Positions 29,794 through 39,317 of a DNA stretch of 64,000 bases are shown piece by piece. The position numbers and the translations under genes were made by a program. Numbering within the stretch: the stretch's first letter is position 1; every line of letters begins with the position of its first letter. The notes under the pieces are model-generated. The model ran no database searches. It was not told the DNA's origin and saw only the letters and a program-made list of their open reading frames with translations. Source of the DNA: Tritrichomonas musculus (taxonomy: Eukaryota; Parabasalia; Tritrichomonadida; Tritrichomonadidae); contig JAPFFF010000054.1 of assembly GCA_039105265.1 (NCBI GenBank), positions 310,001 through 374,000 on the forward strand, read 5' to 3'.

Positions 29794-31200
29794 TTAACAT
29801 TTTATTACAAAATACTCTTTATAATCTTCATTCAAGTCATCAATGGAATCACAAACATATTTTGTATAAATAATTGGAATTTCAATTTCATTTTTTTCAA
29901 CATCAGTTTGAGCTTTACGTCCTCGTTCAGGTTGTTCGTATGGAATTAACCCCTTGTCTGTTTTACTGAATGTGTAATATTGATTTAACAATCTACATTT
30001 AACATTTCCGTTTTGATAACATATGAATTCAGCTATATCATCAAATACACGACGTCGTTTTTCATGCTTTTTTTGAGTCTTACCTTTATCAAGATGTATC
30101 AAAATAATTTTTCCACGTTTGTAATTAAGCAAGCCTTTCAACTTCTGTTTGTCATTTATCTTTCTCAATTTCAATTTCATCATTCGAATATACCTCCATT
30201 CCAAATCAACATTGTTTTGAACTTGAACTGGAGAATAATAAATCCATTTAGTTGGAGGAATCAATCCAGAACCTTGATATTCAGATAATTCATCTTCATT
30301 ATAATCATAATTTCGAAATCTCAATGAATTGTGAGGAGTGTTATTATAGAAGTTCACCATCTGTCTCATGAGATTATAATCAGCAATTCTTCTTTCATCT
30401 AATCCGAAGGCATTTCTAAGAGTTCTAATTACAGAATCAACATTTTTATGAGCGAGAGCGTAAGGGGAAGAATTAATTACAAATTTTACTGGGTAATAAT
30501 CATTGATATCGTCAATTTCAAACTCAATTTTTGAGATTGGTGACTTGATAACATTTTTATATCCGCTTTTTTTCAAAAATGCTATTAACGTTTTCAAATT
30601 AGTTTTTAAAAGAATTTCATTTCTAACATGATTTCTTAGCTCAGGTTTATAATTGTATGCTTCTTGTAAATCATTTGAGATATCTGTTTTGAGAATTACT
30701 TTTGTATTATCTTTCAATACAATACATTCATCTTTTAAACTAACAAATCCAGATTCACCATCACATTTAATTGTTTTGAATTCAAACTTAGAATTCTTTT
30801 CAACAACTCGTTTTAAAGTTTGAGTTATTTCACTTTTATTTGACATTGGTTCCACAATAAGATATCTAGTATTCACATTTATCAAAACGAGATAGATTTG
30901 CTCTTGTTTAATTGGATGTTCAACATCTGCATAATAATGTGAGAACATCAAATCAGCTTCCCAAGTTCCAGGTTCATTTGAGAAATTTGGTTTTGACATT
31001 TTTTTGCATGCTTTGAGTTTGAAATCAGGTATGAAAGGTTCTGTTTTAATGTTATTCTTGAAAACAGGTTGTAAATCAGTTTCAACGTCTCGCCCTGCGA
31101 GCTCGAGCTCTGCGAGATATTTGTATTTCGATTTGAATGGATATTTCAATAACGAAGGATATTCTTTATCATAAATTCTGAGAGATTTAGTTTTTGACAT
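29794..31200 (-). CDS. Maverick retroviral-type integrase
   Basis: 468 aa from ATG 31200. The integrase core shows TWEADLMF (Asp83), a beta-strand YLVLINVNTRYLIVEP, then IKCDGESGF (Asp147). After an insertion of about 100 residues comes AHKNVDSVIRTLRNAFG, followed by the helix/loop MVNFYNNTPHNSLRF. These are the landmarks of rve-type integrases of Mavericks. The position normally occupied by the third catalytic Glu aligns with Asp255. A basic C-terminal region follows (KGKTQKKHEKRRR), with a small beta-barrel-like tail typical of DNA- or chromatin-binding ends. The protein would join the linear element DNA to host chromosomes in the nucleus. The frame is intact, unlike the capsid-like gene of the same element. 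Confidence 0.9.
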   Translation of the reverse strand: MSKTKSLRIYDKEYPSLLKYPFKSKYKYLAELELAGRDVETDLQPVFKNNIKTEPFIPDFKLKACKKMSKPNFSNEPGTWEADLMFSHYYADVEHPIKQEQIYLVLINVNTRYLIVEPMSNKSEITQTLKRVVEKNSKFEFKTIKCDGESGFVSLKDECIVLKDNTKVILKTDISNDLQEAYNYKPELRNHVRNEILLKTNLKTLIAFLKKSGYKNVIKSPISKIEFEIDDINDYYPVKFVINSSPYALAHKNVDSVIRTLRNAFGLDERRIADYNLMRQMVNFYNNTPHNSLRFRNYDYNEDELSEYQGSGLIPPTKWIYYSPVQVQNNVDLEWRYIRMMKLKLRKINDKQKLKGLLNYKRGKIILIHLDKGKTQKKHEKRRRVFDDIAEFICYQNGNVKCRLLNQYYTFSKTDKGLIPYEQPERGRKAQTDVEKNEIEIPIIYTKYVCDSIDDLNEDYKEYFVIKC

Positions 31201-31244
31201 TTAATACTTAAATGAGATTGACAAACGAAGTGCAAAAAAATATC

Positions 31245-31472
31245 TCAAATCAAATCATACAATTTCTTGAAAGTTGAATAATAAACATGGATTCTGTTTC
31301 CGTTTGTATTCATCATGTTTACAAATAAACCACCACGTTTAGGTTCAATTACATGTAGAATTCGATAATCAATTCCGTTGAAAAAATAGAAATCGTCATT
31401 ATAAAAATAATAGTTTTCAAATTGATGTCCATTATAATTATTTACAATAATTGCATCATCAGGATAATTATT
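31245..31472 (-). pseudogene. Short Maverick ORF remnant, possibly NUMOD/HNH-related
   Basis: An open frame of 75 codons without an upstream ATG (a stop lies just before it) reads NNYPDDAIIVNNYNGHQFEN, then a YFYNDDFYFFNGIDYRIL segment, and ends YYSTFKKLYDLI. The pattern of aromatic-rich strands followed by a basic K-R-G-G-L-F-V-N-M-M stretch recalls the DNA-binding part of NUMOD/HNH homing-endonuclease proteins. That link is tentative. It lies between the integrase start and the small plus-strand ORF at 31493, and may be a 5'-truncated gene. Confidence 0.4.
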
Positions 31473-31492
31473 TACAATTATTTACGACTACA

Positions 31493-31801
31493 ATGAAACC
31501 AGGTGTTGAGACATTACCGAGCTCTATTTTCAGCAATGTATCGACCTCAAATACATGGATGAAACCTCAAAGCTCTGTACAACAAAATCCTAATAACTTT
31601 AGTCCAATGAATTACTTTCAACCCACAACATTTAATATGCCAACAGGTACTAATTTTAATTTTAATGTAGAGCCAAAAAAATCATCTTTAACAAGTGAAA
31701 CAAATAATGCAACCAATGGAAACTTACCAAAGATTAATGAGAGTAAGTCAGAAAACAAACCAAAAACACATATATCAACTTTCAGATTACCAAAAAAATA
31801 A
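31493..31801 (+). CDS. Small low-complexity Maverick protein
   Basis: 102 aa from ATG 31493; the longer frame starts at a TTG and is not used. It is rich in Ser, Thr, Asn and Pro (MKPGVETLPSSIFSNVSTSN) with a basic end (HISTFRLPKK). No domain is recognised. It lies head-on towards the large minus-strand gene, ending 19 bp from that gene's stop. Such small disordered proteins are common in virus-like elements, sometimes as minor virion or core proteins, but nothing here proves a role. Confidence 0.5.
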   Translation: MKPGVETLPSSIFSNVSTSNTWMKPQSSVQQNPNNFSPMNYFQPTTFNMPTGTNFNFNVEPKKSSLTSETNNATNGNLPKINESKSENKPKTHISTFRLPKK

Positions 31802-31819
31802 AACAGATTAAATATTTTT

Positions 31820-34294
31820 TTATACTTCAGAATCATCATCATCATCAGATTCAACATTAGCTAGTTTTTCATCAGTTCTTGATTTAATATATGTTTTGTC
31901 GCGATAATCATCATACATTGATTTATACAAATTTTTAACTTCAATGTAATTTCCGCCAACTTTCAAATTAATATGTTTATCAATATTTGAACCAAATTGT
32001 TCTCGTAAATGTTTCTTTTCTTCTTTAGTTGCTTTATTTTCTAATATTTTCTGTGCTAATTGTACAAATCGTCCTTTCTTTTCTTCTGTATATCCAAGTC
32101 CAACTTTAGCTATTAGTTTAATTGTTTGGGTTAATATTTCTCCTAATCGTTCTGATATTTCAGCTTCACTGCTTATTTCACCGCCAATTGGGATAACATC
32201 TTTCATATTAGTATTATAATCTTCTTGAATCATAAGACCTAATTCAGAATTTACTGCTTTCGAGTGTACTTTTTTATATTTAACCCATTCATTCCAATCA
32301 TTACATTCATGTGATTTCATTACTTGCAATTCATATTGTAAAATAAATACAGCGGTACATGTTTTTAAGTAACTGAATATACCCTTCAATGGTTCCATAA
32401 ATTGATAATTTACACTTTCTCCATCAATTTCAACTTCACCTCCAAACATATTATAGAGTGCTAATTGCCATATTTTTGAAAAGATTGAACTCCATAATCC
32501 TCTTGCATTAAGTTTGGTGCTGACTTTGGGTTTAGATAAACCAACCTTCTGATAAGCATTAACTGCTTTAATGAAATCTTTATCATATTTAGTCTTGATT
32601 TTACCAGCATCCCATTGGTCTTGTTTATAATTCCATGTTTTAGTAGTACCAGTAAGATTTTTCATCCATACTTCAAATGAATCATTTGTTTTACCAGCAA
32701 TGCGTTCGGTTTGCCATAATTTCTTATAAGGGTCTGCTTTAACAAGACGGAATCCATTAATTATAACAGGTTTACCACGAGTATCAACAATAACGATGTC
32801 CTCTACTTTGTCGCCATTTAAGTCACAAATTGGATTACCAAGAGGGTCTAATGTGTCTCTCCTTGCAGGAATTAATCGATATAATGGATATCCATTTTTA
32901 TCAAATTTCTTCTTACAATAGGCTTCTGCGCCATCTCTTGTAGCACATTTTGGAGAGAATTTAATACGATAATTACCATTAATAAGAATATCAAATAATT
33001 CCCCTCGGAATTTACTAACATCAATACTTTGTTTATTTTCGAAAATGTATAAGTCATTTAAACGTTTTTGTGAAGCTTCAAATGTTTTACCAGCACGTTT
33101 ACCAGTTGGGACAGACTGCATGTAATTGCTTTTGAATTCAGCAGTATCGATTGGCGATACACCTTCTGGTGCTGCAATATCAACATTAAATAAATCTTCG
33201 TAGTTTTCAGAACTAAGTACAGGTTTTTTAGATGGTGATTTAAATACAGGCTTTGACATTGATTTAGGAATGGAAAAATATTCATTATCAACATTATTAT
33301 CGTCAGAACTTTGTGAATCACTATTCATGTTAAATAATATTTCTCGGTCACCATTTTCTTTAATATACTTTATTAATTGTTTGAGCTTCTTTTTGTTTTT
33401 AGGCTCAGTTGTTTCTTCAAATATGTTTGTTTCGCGTATTGCATCATGTAATTGTAATACAAGTTTTTTTACTCTGATGTCAGAATCATCTTTGGGATTT
33501 ATAGCTCGATTATAGTAACCATAAAGGTTTTTAGCAGTAAACTCTTCATTTAATAAGCCAAATTTCTTAAGTTGATTAGCATCAATTGTAGAAGATTTAT
33601 TGTAAGCATCTGATAATTGTTGACCTTCTTGATTAGTTTCAGCTATCTTTCTCATTGTTTCGATATTGGTTTTTCTTCTAATATTCTCAAATTGCATTAG
33701 GTTATTTATATTATCTGATACCTCATTGTTTTTATGTGAGTCTATATTATTTGTCAATGATTTGACAAGTGATTGAATCTGTGCGGTATCTTTTTTATTG
33801 AATACTGAATACTTCTCTGAGTCATCAGCAATACGATAAAATAATTGTAAAGCATTAATATGATTACTATCAAGTATAACTAAATCACTAAGTGATTCAA
33901 TGTCTTTATTAAGTCGATTTCTGAAATAATGGTCTGCTAAATTGGGCTCCTCCTCCTCTTCAATTTGTGGAATGGCAACAGGTTTTTCTTTATTTTTCAG
34001 ATAGTTGGTTAAATCAATAAAGTAATTCGCTTTTGAATCAAGTATTTTAGCTAATTCATTTTTTTGTCTTTGACTTCCTTTAGGCTTTGCGTTATATTTA
34101 TCAAGCATATCTTTTAAATTTGTTTTTACATCTTTGACATAGTTACGAGGATTCTTAAGATACTCAATAATATTACCAATAATTGTTGTTATTTGTGTTA
34201 ACTTACTATTTTGGAACATGAATACGAGCATATCTTGATAGTCCCCTTTTTTTACTTCGTTTAGTATGAAATCTTCGTTTATGTTTGTTATCAT
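31820..34294 (-). CDS. Large Maverick-encoded protein, function unknown
   Basis: 824 aa from ATG 34294, intact. The first ~330 residues are helical and charged, with several predicted coiled-coil stretches. Residues about 330-400 are Ser/Asp rich. From about 400 on the chain becomes globular. It includes CDLNGDKVEDIVIVD near residue 490, which has the D-x-N-x-D-x-x-x-D spacing of FG-GAP/EF-hand-like calcium loops. It also includes a hydrophobic stretch LYNMFGGEVEIDGESVNYQF near 620. The tail is acidic (ESDDDDDSEV). No nucleotide-binding motif is visible, so it is neither the polymerase nor the ATPase. Its start is 15 bp from the divergent fibre-like gene start (34309), so the two share a promoter region and may be expressed together as structural proteins. 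Confidence 0.75.
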   Translation of the reverse strand: MITNINEDFILNEVKKGDYQDMLVFMFQNSKLTQITTIIGNIIEYLKNPRNYVKDVKTNLKDMLDKYNAKPKGSQRQKNELAKILDSKANYFIDLTNYLKNKEKPVAIPQIEEEEEPNLADHYFRNRLNKDIESLSDLVILDSNHINALQLFYRIADDSEKYSVFNKKDTAQIQSLVKSLTNNIDSHKNNEVSDNINNLMQFENIRRKTNIETMRKIAETNQEGQQLSDAYNKSSTIDANQLKKFGLLNEEFTAKNLYGYYNRAINPKDDSDIRVKKLVLQLHDAIRETNIFEETTEPKNKKKLKQLIKYIKENGDREILFNMNSDSQSSDDNNVDNEYFSIPKSMSKPVFKSPSKKPVLSSENYEDLFNVDIAAPEGVSPIDTAEFKSNYMQSVPTGKRAGKTFEASQKRLNDLYIFENKQSIDVSKFRGELFDILINGNYRIKFSPKCATRDGAEAYCKKKFDKNGYPLYRLIPARRDTLDPLGNPICDLNGDKVEDIVIVDTRGKPVIINGFRLVKADPYKKLWQTERIAGKTNDSFEVWMKNLTGTTKTWNYKQDQWDAGKIKTKYDKDFIKAVNAYQKVGLSKPKVSTKLNARGLWSSIFSKIWQLALYNMFGGEVEIDGESVNYQFMEPLKGIFSYLKTCTAVFILQYELQVMKSHECNDWNEWVKYKKVHSKAVNSELGLMIQEDYNTNMKDVIPIGGEISSEAEISERLGEILTQTIKLIAKVGLGYTEEKKGRFVQLAQKILENKATKEEKKHLREQFGSNIDKHINLKVGGNYIEVKNLYKSMYDDYRDKTYIKSRTDEKLANVESDDDDDSEV

Positions 34295-34308
34295 TTATTA
34301 TTCCCAAA

Positions 34309-36861
34309 ATGTTCACGATAGAACAAGCGGGTAATATAAAAAAAGTTAATACAATTGATGAATTGATAATAGAATATATTAAGAAATATTCCTGCCAATG
34401 CAATAACGGAAATAATTTAGGGTCAAGCTTGAATACTGAGGAATTGAAAGAATTATTAAAACCATATGCGAAGCTTACGAATCTTGATGAGTATGCAAAG
34501 CTTACGAACTTAAGTGAGTACGCTAAAGCGCAGGACTTACAGTCTTACGCGAAAACAACTGATTTATTCGATTATTTGAAAACAGAGGAATTCAATAAAG
34601 AATTATTAAAGTATGCTAGTAGTGAAGAAATTGAAAACGCTGTTAATACATTACGTGATTACGTTGTTAACAATTTTGCATTATCAACTGACATACCTGA
34701 GGTACCTACAGATTTGGTTAATGAATCTGCTTTATCAACTGCTTTGGAACCATATGCAAAGCTTACGAACTTAAGTGAGTACGCGAAGACTCAGGACTTG
34801 CCAGATATGACATTGTATGCAAAAAAAGAAGACATTCCAGAACCTGTTGATTTGACAAATTATGCTTTGACAACAGATATGACCCTTGCTATTGAGCAAG
34901 TGAAAAGCGATATCCCAGAAATTATTGAGGGGCAAACAACGATTCAATTCAAAATTGATAATAATACAATTCCTGATTTAGATTACAACACATATCATGA
35001 ACTGATTGAGCAATATGGGTTGGATATTGTTTCATCAGACAGTTTCTATACGGCCCATTATGTTGACGCAGACTATTCGTACAATGACGATGATGATAAT
35101 CTACCCTCTCAGATACTGCGTATCGACGGAAGTAGTTCTGGTCTTTGGATACTGTATCACAGCCATGAATTAATCAATCCAGGAACTGGTGAAACACCTG
35201 AAATATTATCATGTTCAATAACCAAAACTATCGAACCAACAGACAAAAACGCTTATTCGGCTAGATATGTGTCGAACACTTTTGCATTAAAAACAGACAT
35301 TCCAGAACCTGTTGATTTGACGCCATATTATACTAGTGCACAAGCTGATGAGAAGTTTGTTGATGAAGATGAATTGGCTTATGAATTAGATAAGTATGAA
35401 ACCAAGGATGTGGCTAATGGAAAATATGCTTTGAAAACAGATATCCCTGCGATACCCACAGATTTGGTTAATGAATCTGCACTGAATACTGCACTATATG
35501 GCACTGAATTGAATATTGAATATCCAGCAAACTTATATGAGGGTGTATATATTACCCCTAAGCTACCCAATGCTGGAGTTCATTTGGTATTTGATGTTAA
35601 TTGGGGAGATAATCAAGATGATGATATAATGCATATTGATGTAATATTTAAACCAACTGGTTCGACTAATACTTATGACAGCATGGACAGGTATGATAGC
35701 AATGGTAAACGCATTGATTCAATAATATGGCGTCATGATAATTCACTAATTGTATATGCATCATATATTCCAGCACATAGAAATAATAATCCAATAGCAT
35801 ATAATTTCATTAGAGCACAAATCGAATCACCATTTATCAAAGACTCGAATGTTGTTGATGGAAGTCCAGAACGATTCACAATTCAATGTACACAGAATGA
35901 TAGTGGTTGGGTAATCCCAGATGAATATATAAGAAGGGTATTAACAACCAAAAATATTATCGTGAAGTTCAAACGAAATGCTGAAGATACAACATATGAA
36001 GAAGCTGAATATACGTATTCTGGACGAAAGGGTGGAAATCTCATATACAAATCAGTAAGTAGTGAGTCAAGTGAATCAATAGATATTCGTGTAGCTACAC
36101 GTATTGTTTCATTGAGAGCTGCGGATGATACATTGACTAATATATATGATGCATCTATCACATTAATCAGCAACCAACCTGTGAACGATGATATGATTAC
36201 TTCGGTGAAATATGTTGATGATAACTTTGCATTGAAGAGTTCATTAAATGATTATATCAATAAGAATGACCTAATTGAAAGTGTTTTATTTGACAACGAT
36301 GGAAATATAGATAATATGGATGTATTATTAATGAAGACATCTAGTAAGTGTACATCAACAAATCTATCATTACAATTATACCAAACCTTACATACAAAAA
36401 TAACAAATTTACACAAATCAAACACAACAATTACTCATTATTCTCCAATCGAGTCATCTGTAAATTCAATAAATGATTTCGTCATTGGAGCTCCAGTATA
36501 TATGACCGGTAAGGTTTATAAACATGTTGGTGATACTTGGGTACTTTCAACTGTGAATGATACTACGGATTGTATTTGCAGTGTCAAAACTACTGGTTCA
36601 TGGAAAGAATATGTTGGTATTTGTGTTAGAATTGATGAAAAAAATAATGCTATAACATTTGCTTCCCATGGCGATTATCTTGTAAAAGTTGATGATTCAT
36701 CTTGTTATGGTATTGGGGATGAAGTATTTATTGATAATGAAGATAATAAATTGAAGATTCTCAGTGGTGAAACTGCAATAACATCAAAGATTAAACGTAT
36801 GACTGTTGGTATCATAACTGCAATAATAGATAATAAAACACTTGCATGCTTTAAGGCATAA
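34309..36861 (+). CDS. Phage-tail-fibre-like repeat protein in the Maverick
   Basis: 850 aa from ATG 34309 (an upstream TTG start is not used). The N-terminal third contains repeats of the form YAKLTNLSEYAK and YAKTTDL. Later come paired copies of ALxTDIPxxPTDLVNESAL and ALKTDIPEPVDL. Such Y-A-x-x-T-D-L runs are typical of trimeric shafts in bacteriophage tail fibres and similar receptor-binding proteins. The central part has beta-rich segments with many Asp/Tyr, and the last ~150 residues form a compact domain (VIGAPVYMTGKVYKHVGDTW). The DNA itself repeats, e.g. around 34495 and 34760, so recombination could change repeat number. A surface or spike role is inferred. Divergent with the 824-aa gene; its 3' end is 25 bp from the convergent 138-aa gene. 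Confidence 0.8.
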   Translation: MFTIEQAGNIKKVNTIDELIIEYIKKYSCQCNNGNNLGSSLNTEELKELLKPYAKLTNLDEYAKLTNLSEYAKAQDLQSYAKTTDLFDYLKTEEFNKELLKYASSEEIENAVNTLRDYVVNNFALSTDIPEVPTDLVNESALSTALEPYAKLTNLSEYAKTQDLPDMTLYAKKEDIPEPVDLTNYALTTDMTLAIEQVKSDIPEIIEGQTTIQFKIDNNTIPDLDYNTYHELIEQYGLDIVSSDSFYTAHYVDADYSYNDDDDNLPSQILRIDGSSSGLWILYHSHELINPGTGETPEILSCSITKTIEPTDKNAYSARYVSNTFALKTDIPEPVDLTPYYTSAQADEKFVDEDELAYELDKYETKDVANGKYALKTDIPAIPTDLVNESALNTALYGTELNIEYPANLYEGVYITPKLPNAGVHLVFDVNWGDNQDDDIMHIDVIFKPTGSTNTYDSMDRYDSNGKRIDSIIWRHDNSLIVYASYIPAHRNNNPIAYNFIRAQIESPFIKDSNVVDGSPERFTIQCTQNDSGWVIPDEYIRRVLTTKNIIVKFKRNAEDTTYEEAEYTYSGRKGGNLIYKSVSSESSESIDIRVATRIVSLRAADDTLTNIYDASITLISNQPVNDDMITSVKYVDDNFALKSSLNDYINKNDLIESVLFDNDGNIDNMDVLLMKTSSKCTSTNLSLQLYQTLHTKITNLHKSNTTITHYSPIESSVNSINDFVIGAPVYMTGKVYKHVGDTWVLSTVNDTTDCICSVKTTGSWKEYVGICVRIDEKNNAITFASHGDYLVKVDDSSCYGIGDEVFIDNEDNKLKILSGETAITSKIKRMTVGIITAIIDNKTLACFKA

Positions 36862-36886
36862 ATAGTATAAAAAAAATTTTTTTAGC

Positions 36887-37303
36887 TTAATTGTTGGATG
36901 AGATTATTTGAATCAGTTTTCCCGTCATATATAACGATAAATTGATATTTAATTGTTCACGAATTAGATTCTGAAGGAATTGAATTCGATTAGACCTTGG
37001 TTGATTCATAATTGTTTCTTTATGGTCAGAAGCAAATTGAAGAACTTGGTCTCTCTGTTCATCATTTAAAAACTTCGATTTGTTTAATGGAAATGAGCGA
37101 TTTGTTCTTCTTCGTATAGGATTTAATTCATTTGATTCGGCTGAAGGTTCGGCACTTTGTGCCTCAGCCGAGCTTTGCTCGGATTCAATTGGTTGTTCGA
37201 TTGGTTGGTCAGTTGATTGTTCGTTTGATATATTTTTTAATTGTTCGAATTCGGTTTTCAAAATAAGTAATTCAGAAATGATGTGGTCGATTCGTTGTTG
37301 CAT
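36887..37303 (-). CDS. Small coiled-coil protein of the Maverick
   Basis: 138 aa from ATG 37303. Residues 1-25 form a heptad-like helix (IDHIISELLILKTEFEQLKN). A Ser/Glu/Gln-rich linker with SAE repeats follows, then a basic patch PIRRRTNRSFPLNKSKF and a helical end. It may be a small DNA- or protein-binding factor. No named family is recognised. It is convergent with the fibre-like gene and on the same strand as the broken capsid-like gene upstream. Confidence 0.6.
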   Translation of the reverse strand: MQQRIDHIISELLILKTEFEQLKNISNEQSTDQPIEQPIESEQSSAEAQSAEPSAESNELNPIRRRTNRSFPLNKSKFLNDEQRDQVLQFASDHKETIMNQPRSNRIQFLQNLIREQLNINLSLYMTGKLIQIISSNN

Positions 37304-38711
37304 TTTTTAAATAAGATAAAAAAAACAAATTCTTAAATTAAAATTTTATAACTTGTTCTCAGATTCATTCTGGAGCCCTTATTTAAATTTTAAATCCCGA
37401 ATTAACTTTGAAATAAATTTTAAAATGAGTGTTTAGCGCTTTATGACAGGCCTTGTTCTACAACAGATTATGAAGGCTAATTAAAATTTAAACCCTGTGG
37501 ATAATTTTTTCGTTAATTTTTAAAATGAGGTTTTGAGCTTGGTTCCTGGTATTGGGAGACCTGGAAAAATTATTCGACCACCAATACGAACATACATATA
37601 CTACTTTGCATTAATAATGTTATTATTTATTGATGAATATTTAATGAAAACATTTATTTGATTCAAATAATTCATTTGCTTTCATCATTGATATTATAAT
37701 ATGTATCATTCCTTCCTGTTTGAATTGGTTTGCTATTGATTTGTATTTGTACCACCATCACTCCCTTACAGTTTGAACATTGAAAACATATGATGATGTA
37801 TTTCTTAATATTTTCTTATATCTTGTTCTTTCTATATCTTTCTTTGGCATAGTGAAACTATATTCAAAATTCTTTGTGTATTATAATGAAATGACATTTA
37901 AATCAACAGCAGTAAATAGATTTTCAAAGAATCTAACATCCTTTGAATCAAAATTTTCATTTGAGATGTTCTTTGCACCGATATTCAAATAACAATTTTG
38001 ATATACTGGATTTTCAAATACTATTAATGCATTATGATGTTTTGGAAACAACACAGACTTTGTAGATATATTAATTAATAGAATACTCAAAGTTTATTTG
38101 ATTCTCTTTTGTACGGCTATATTTGGGAAAGCTTGATGATAGCGATAAGACTTTCACGAAAAATACATCAAATTCCATATTCGTGTTTCTTCATAAAAAC
38201 CATAATCCTTCATGTTTGATTTACAAAGAATGATTATCATTTTATTTCACGTTTAATGCTACTTTTGATGATTCATATTTCATTTTTGACAATTCTTCTT
38301 TAAAACAGAAAATGGGAATCACCAATTTATAATATTCAAACATGAAAAATGATGATTAGGTTTGCCAATCTTTCTCAAATCTTTAGTTTATTTAAAACAG
38401 AATTCAAATGTGAGCTCAATTGGTTTTAAATTAACTGGTATTCTGGGTTCAGCACAAATATATTATTTAAAAGCAATTGATTTATCAAGAACATCAGAAA
38501 TAAGTACTTGATTACCGATTATGGTTAACTGTCTCTTGAGTTTTCCTTTAGCTTTAAATTCATCTAATTGGTCATTAGGTTTCATTGTTATCTTATCATC
38601 ATTTTTAATAAAAATTTTATTTATACAACAGTATTTGAATCTAATACAGGTCCAAACCAAACCAAATGAACTTGCTTGAAAACCAATTGCTAAATCACCA
38701 ATAATTCAGTC

Positions 38712-38882
38712 GATTAGTTAAGGAGGGTTTAGTACTTCGTACTCCACCCGTCCTTAACAGCATTGTACGTCGACTTCCCACGTCAGCCAAAACACTGTTG
38801 ATGGTCCAAAACCATAGCTCCGACGATCACTTGTAAACGACAACGCTAATGATATTCATTTAACTTTTTATCGTCATTCCAA
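38712..38882 (+). repeat. Left terminal inverted repeat with subterminal hairpin
   Basis: 171 bp; complement of 40130-40301 with a single-base indel (five against six A/T near 38866). Arms at 38718-38757 form a stem around TTC. The ATG of the first internal ORF (38883) starts exactly at its inner edge. Confidence 0.95.
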
Positions 38883-39083
38883 ATGAGTGAGTACTTCAAG
38901 TACTATGATGTTTTTGGGTTTAAACCAGAGTGTTATCATTTCATTACTCCGGATAGGTATCCAAACGACATCCAACGAATTGTATCTAATGGTAATCATA
39001 CATTCCATAAACGAGTCTACTTCTTCTGTCCAAGTCATAAGACCCCTCGAATGGTCACTTGCGTAGGATCATCGGCGCAGTAG
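38883..39083 (+). CDS. Small ORF 1 of the nested element
   Basis: 66 aa from ATG 38883, immediately inside the left inverted repeat. It contains HKRVYFFCPSHKTPRMVTCV, with Cys and His spacing that could form a small zinc-binding fold, but one full set of ligands is not clear. The same frame stays open for about 16 codons beyond its TAG stop (VYYFWLAPLRVDHKC), so it may be a truncated gene. It precedes the three direct repeats and is in the same frame as the Rep-like ORF. Confidence 0.45.
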   Translation: MSEYFKYYDVFGFKPECYHFITPDRYPNDIQRIVSNGNHTFHKRVYFFCPSHKTPRMVTCVGSSAQ

Positions 39084-39121
39084 GTCTATTATTTTTGGTT
39101 AGCACCGTTAAGAGTCGATCA

Positions 39122-39205
39122 TAAATGTATATCACTAACGAACTTATCGTAAATGCATATCACTAACGAACTTATCGTAAATGTATATTACCAACGAACT
39201 TTTCA
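39122..39205 (+). repeat. Iteron-like array, three 28-bp direct repeats
   Basis: Units at 39122-39149, 39150-39177 and 39178-39205. The first two differ at one position; the third has several changes. The core is ATATCACTAACGAACTTATC, and a fourth partial unit may start at 39206. They sit upstream of the Rep-like ORF, the usual position of replication iterons or initiator-binding sites in small replicons. That function is inference. Confidence 0.85.
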
Positions 39206-39317
39206 TAAACGATCCAACTATTCTAAACCATTTTTTATTTAACTTTTTTATTCTTACTACAGTATTGAACTAGCACAAGATCATCTACGCATGCAACTTT
39301 TTTACTTTAAATGAAAC

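Noticed and set aside
37780..37992. 70-codon plus-strand gene
   Set aside because: The opposite strand reads as part of the capsid-like pseudogene; the plus frame is its shadow.
38463..38660. Separate 65-codon minus-strand gene
   Set aside because: It starts at a non-ATG codon and is in phase with the upstream capsid-like remnants, so it is a piece of that pseudogene.
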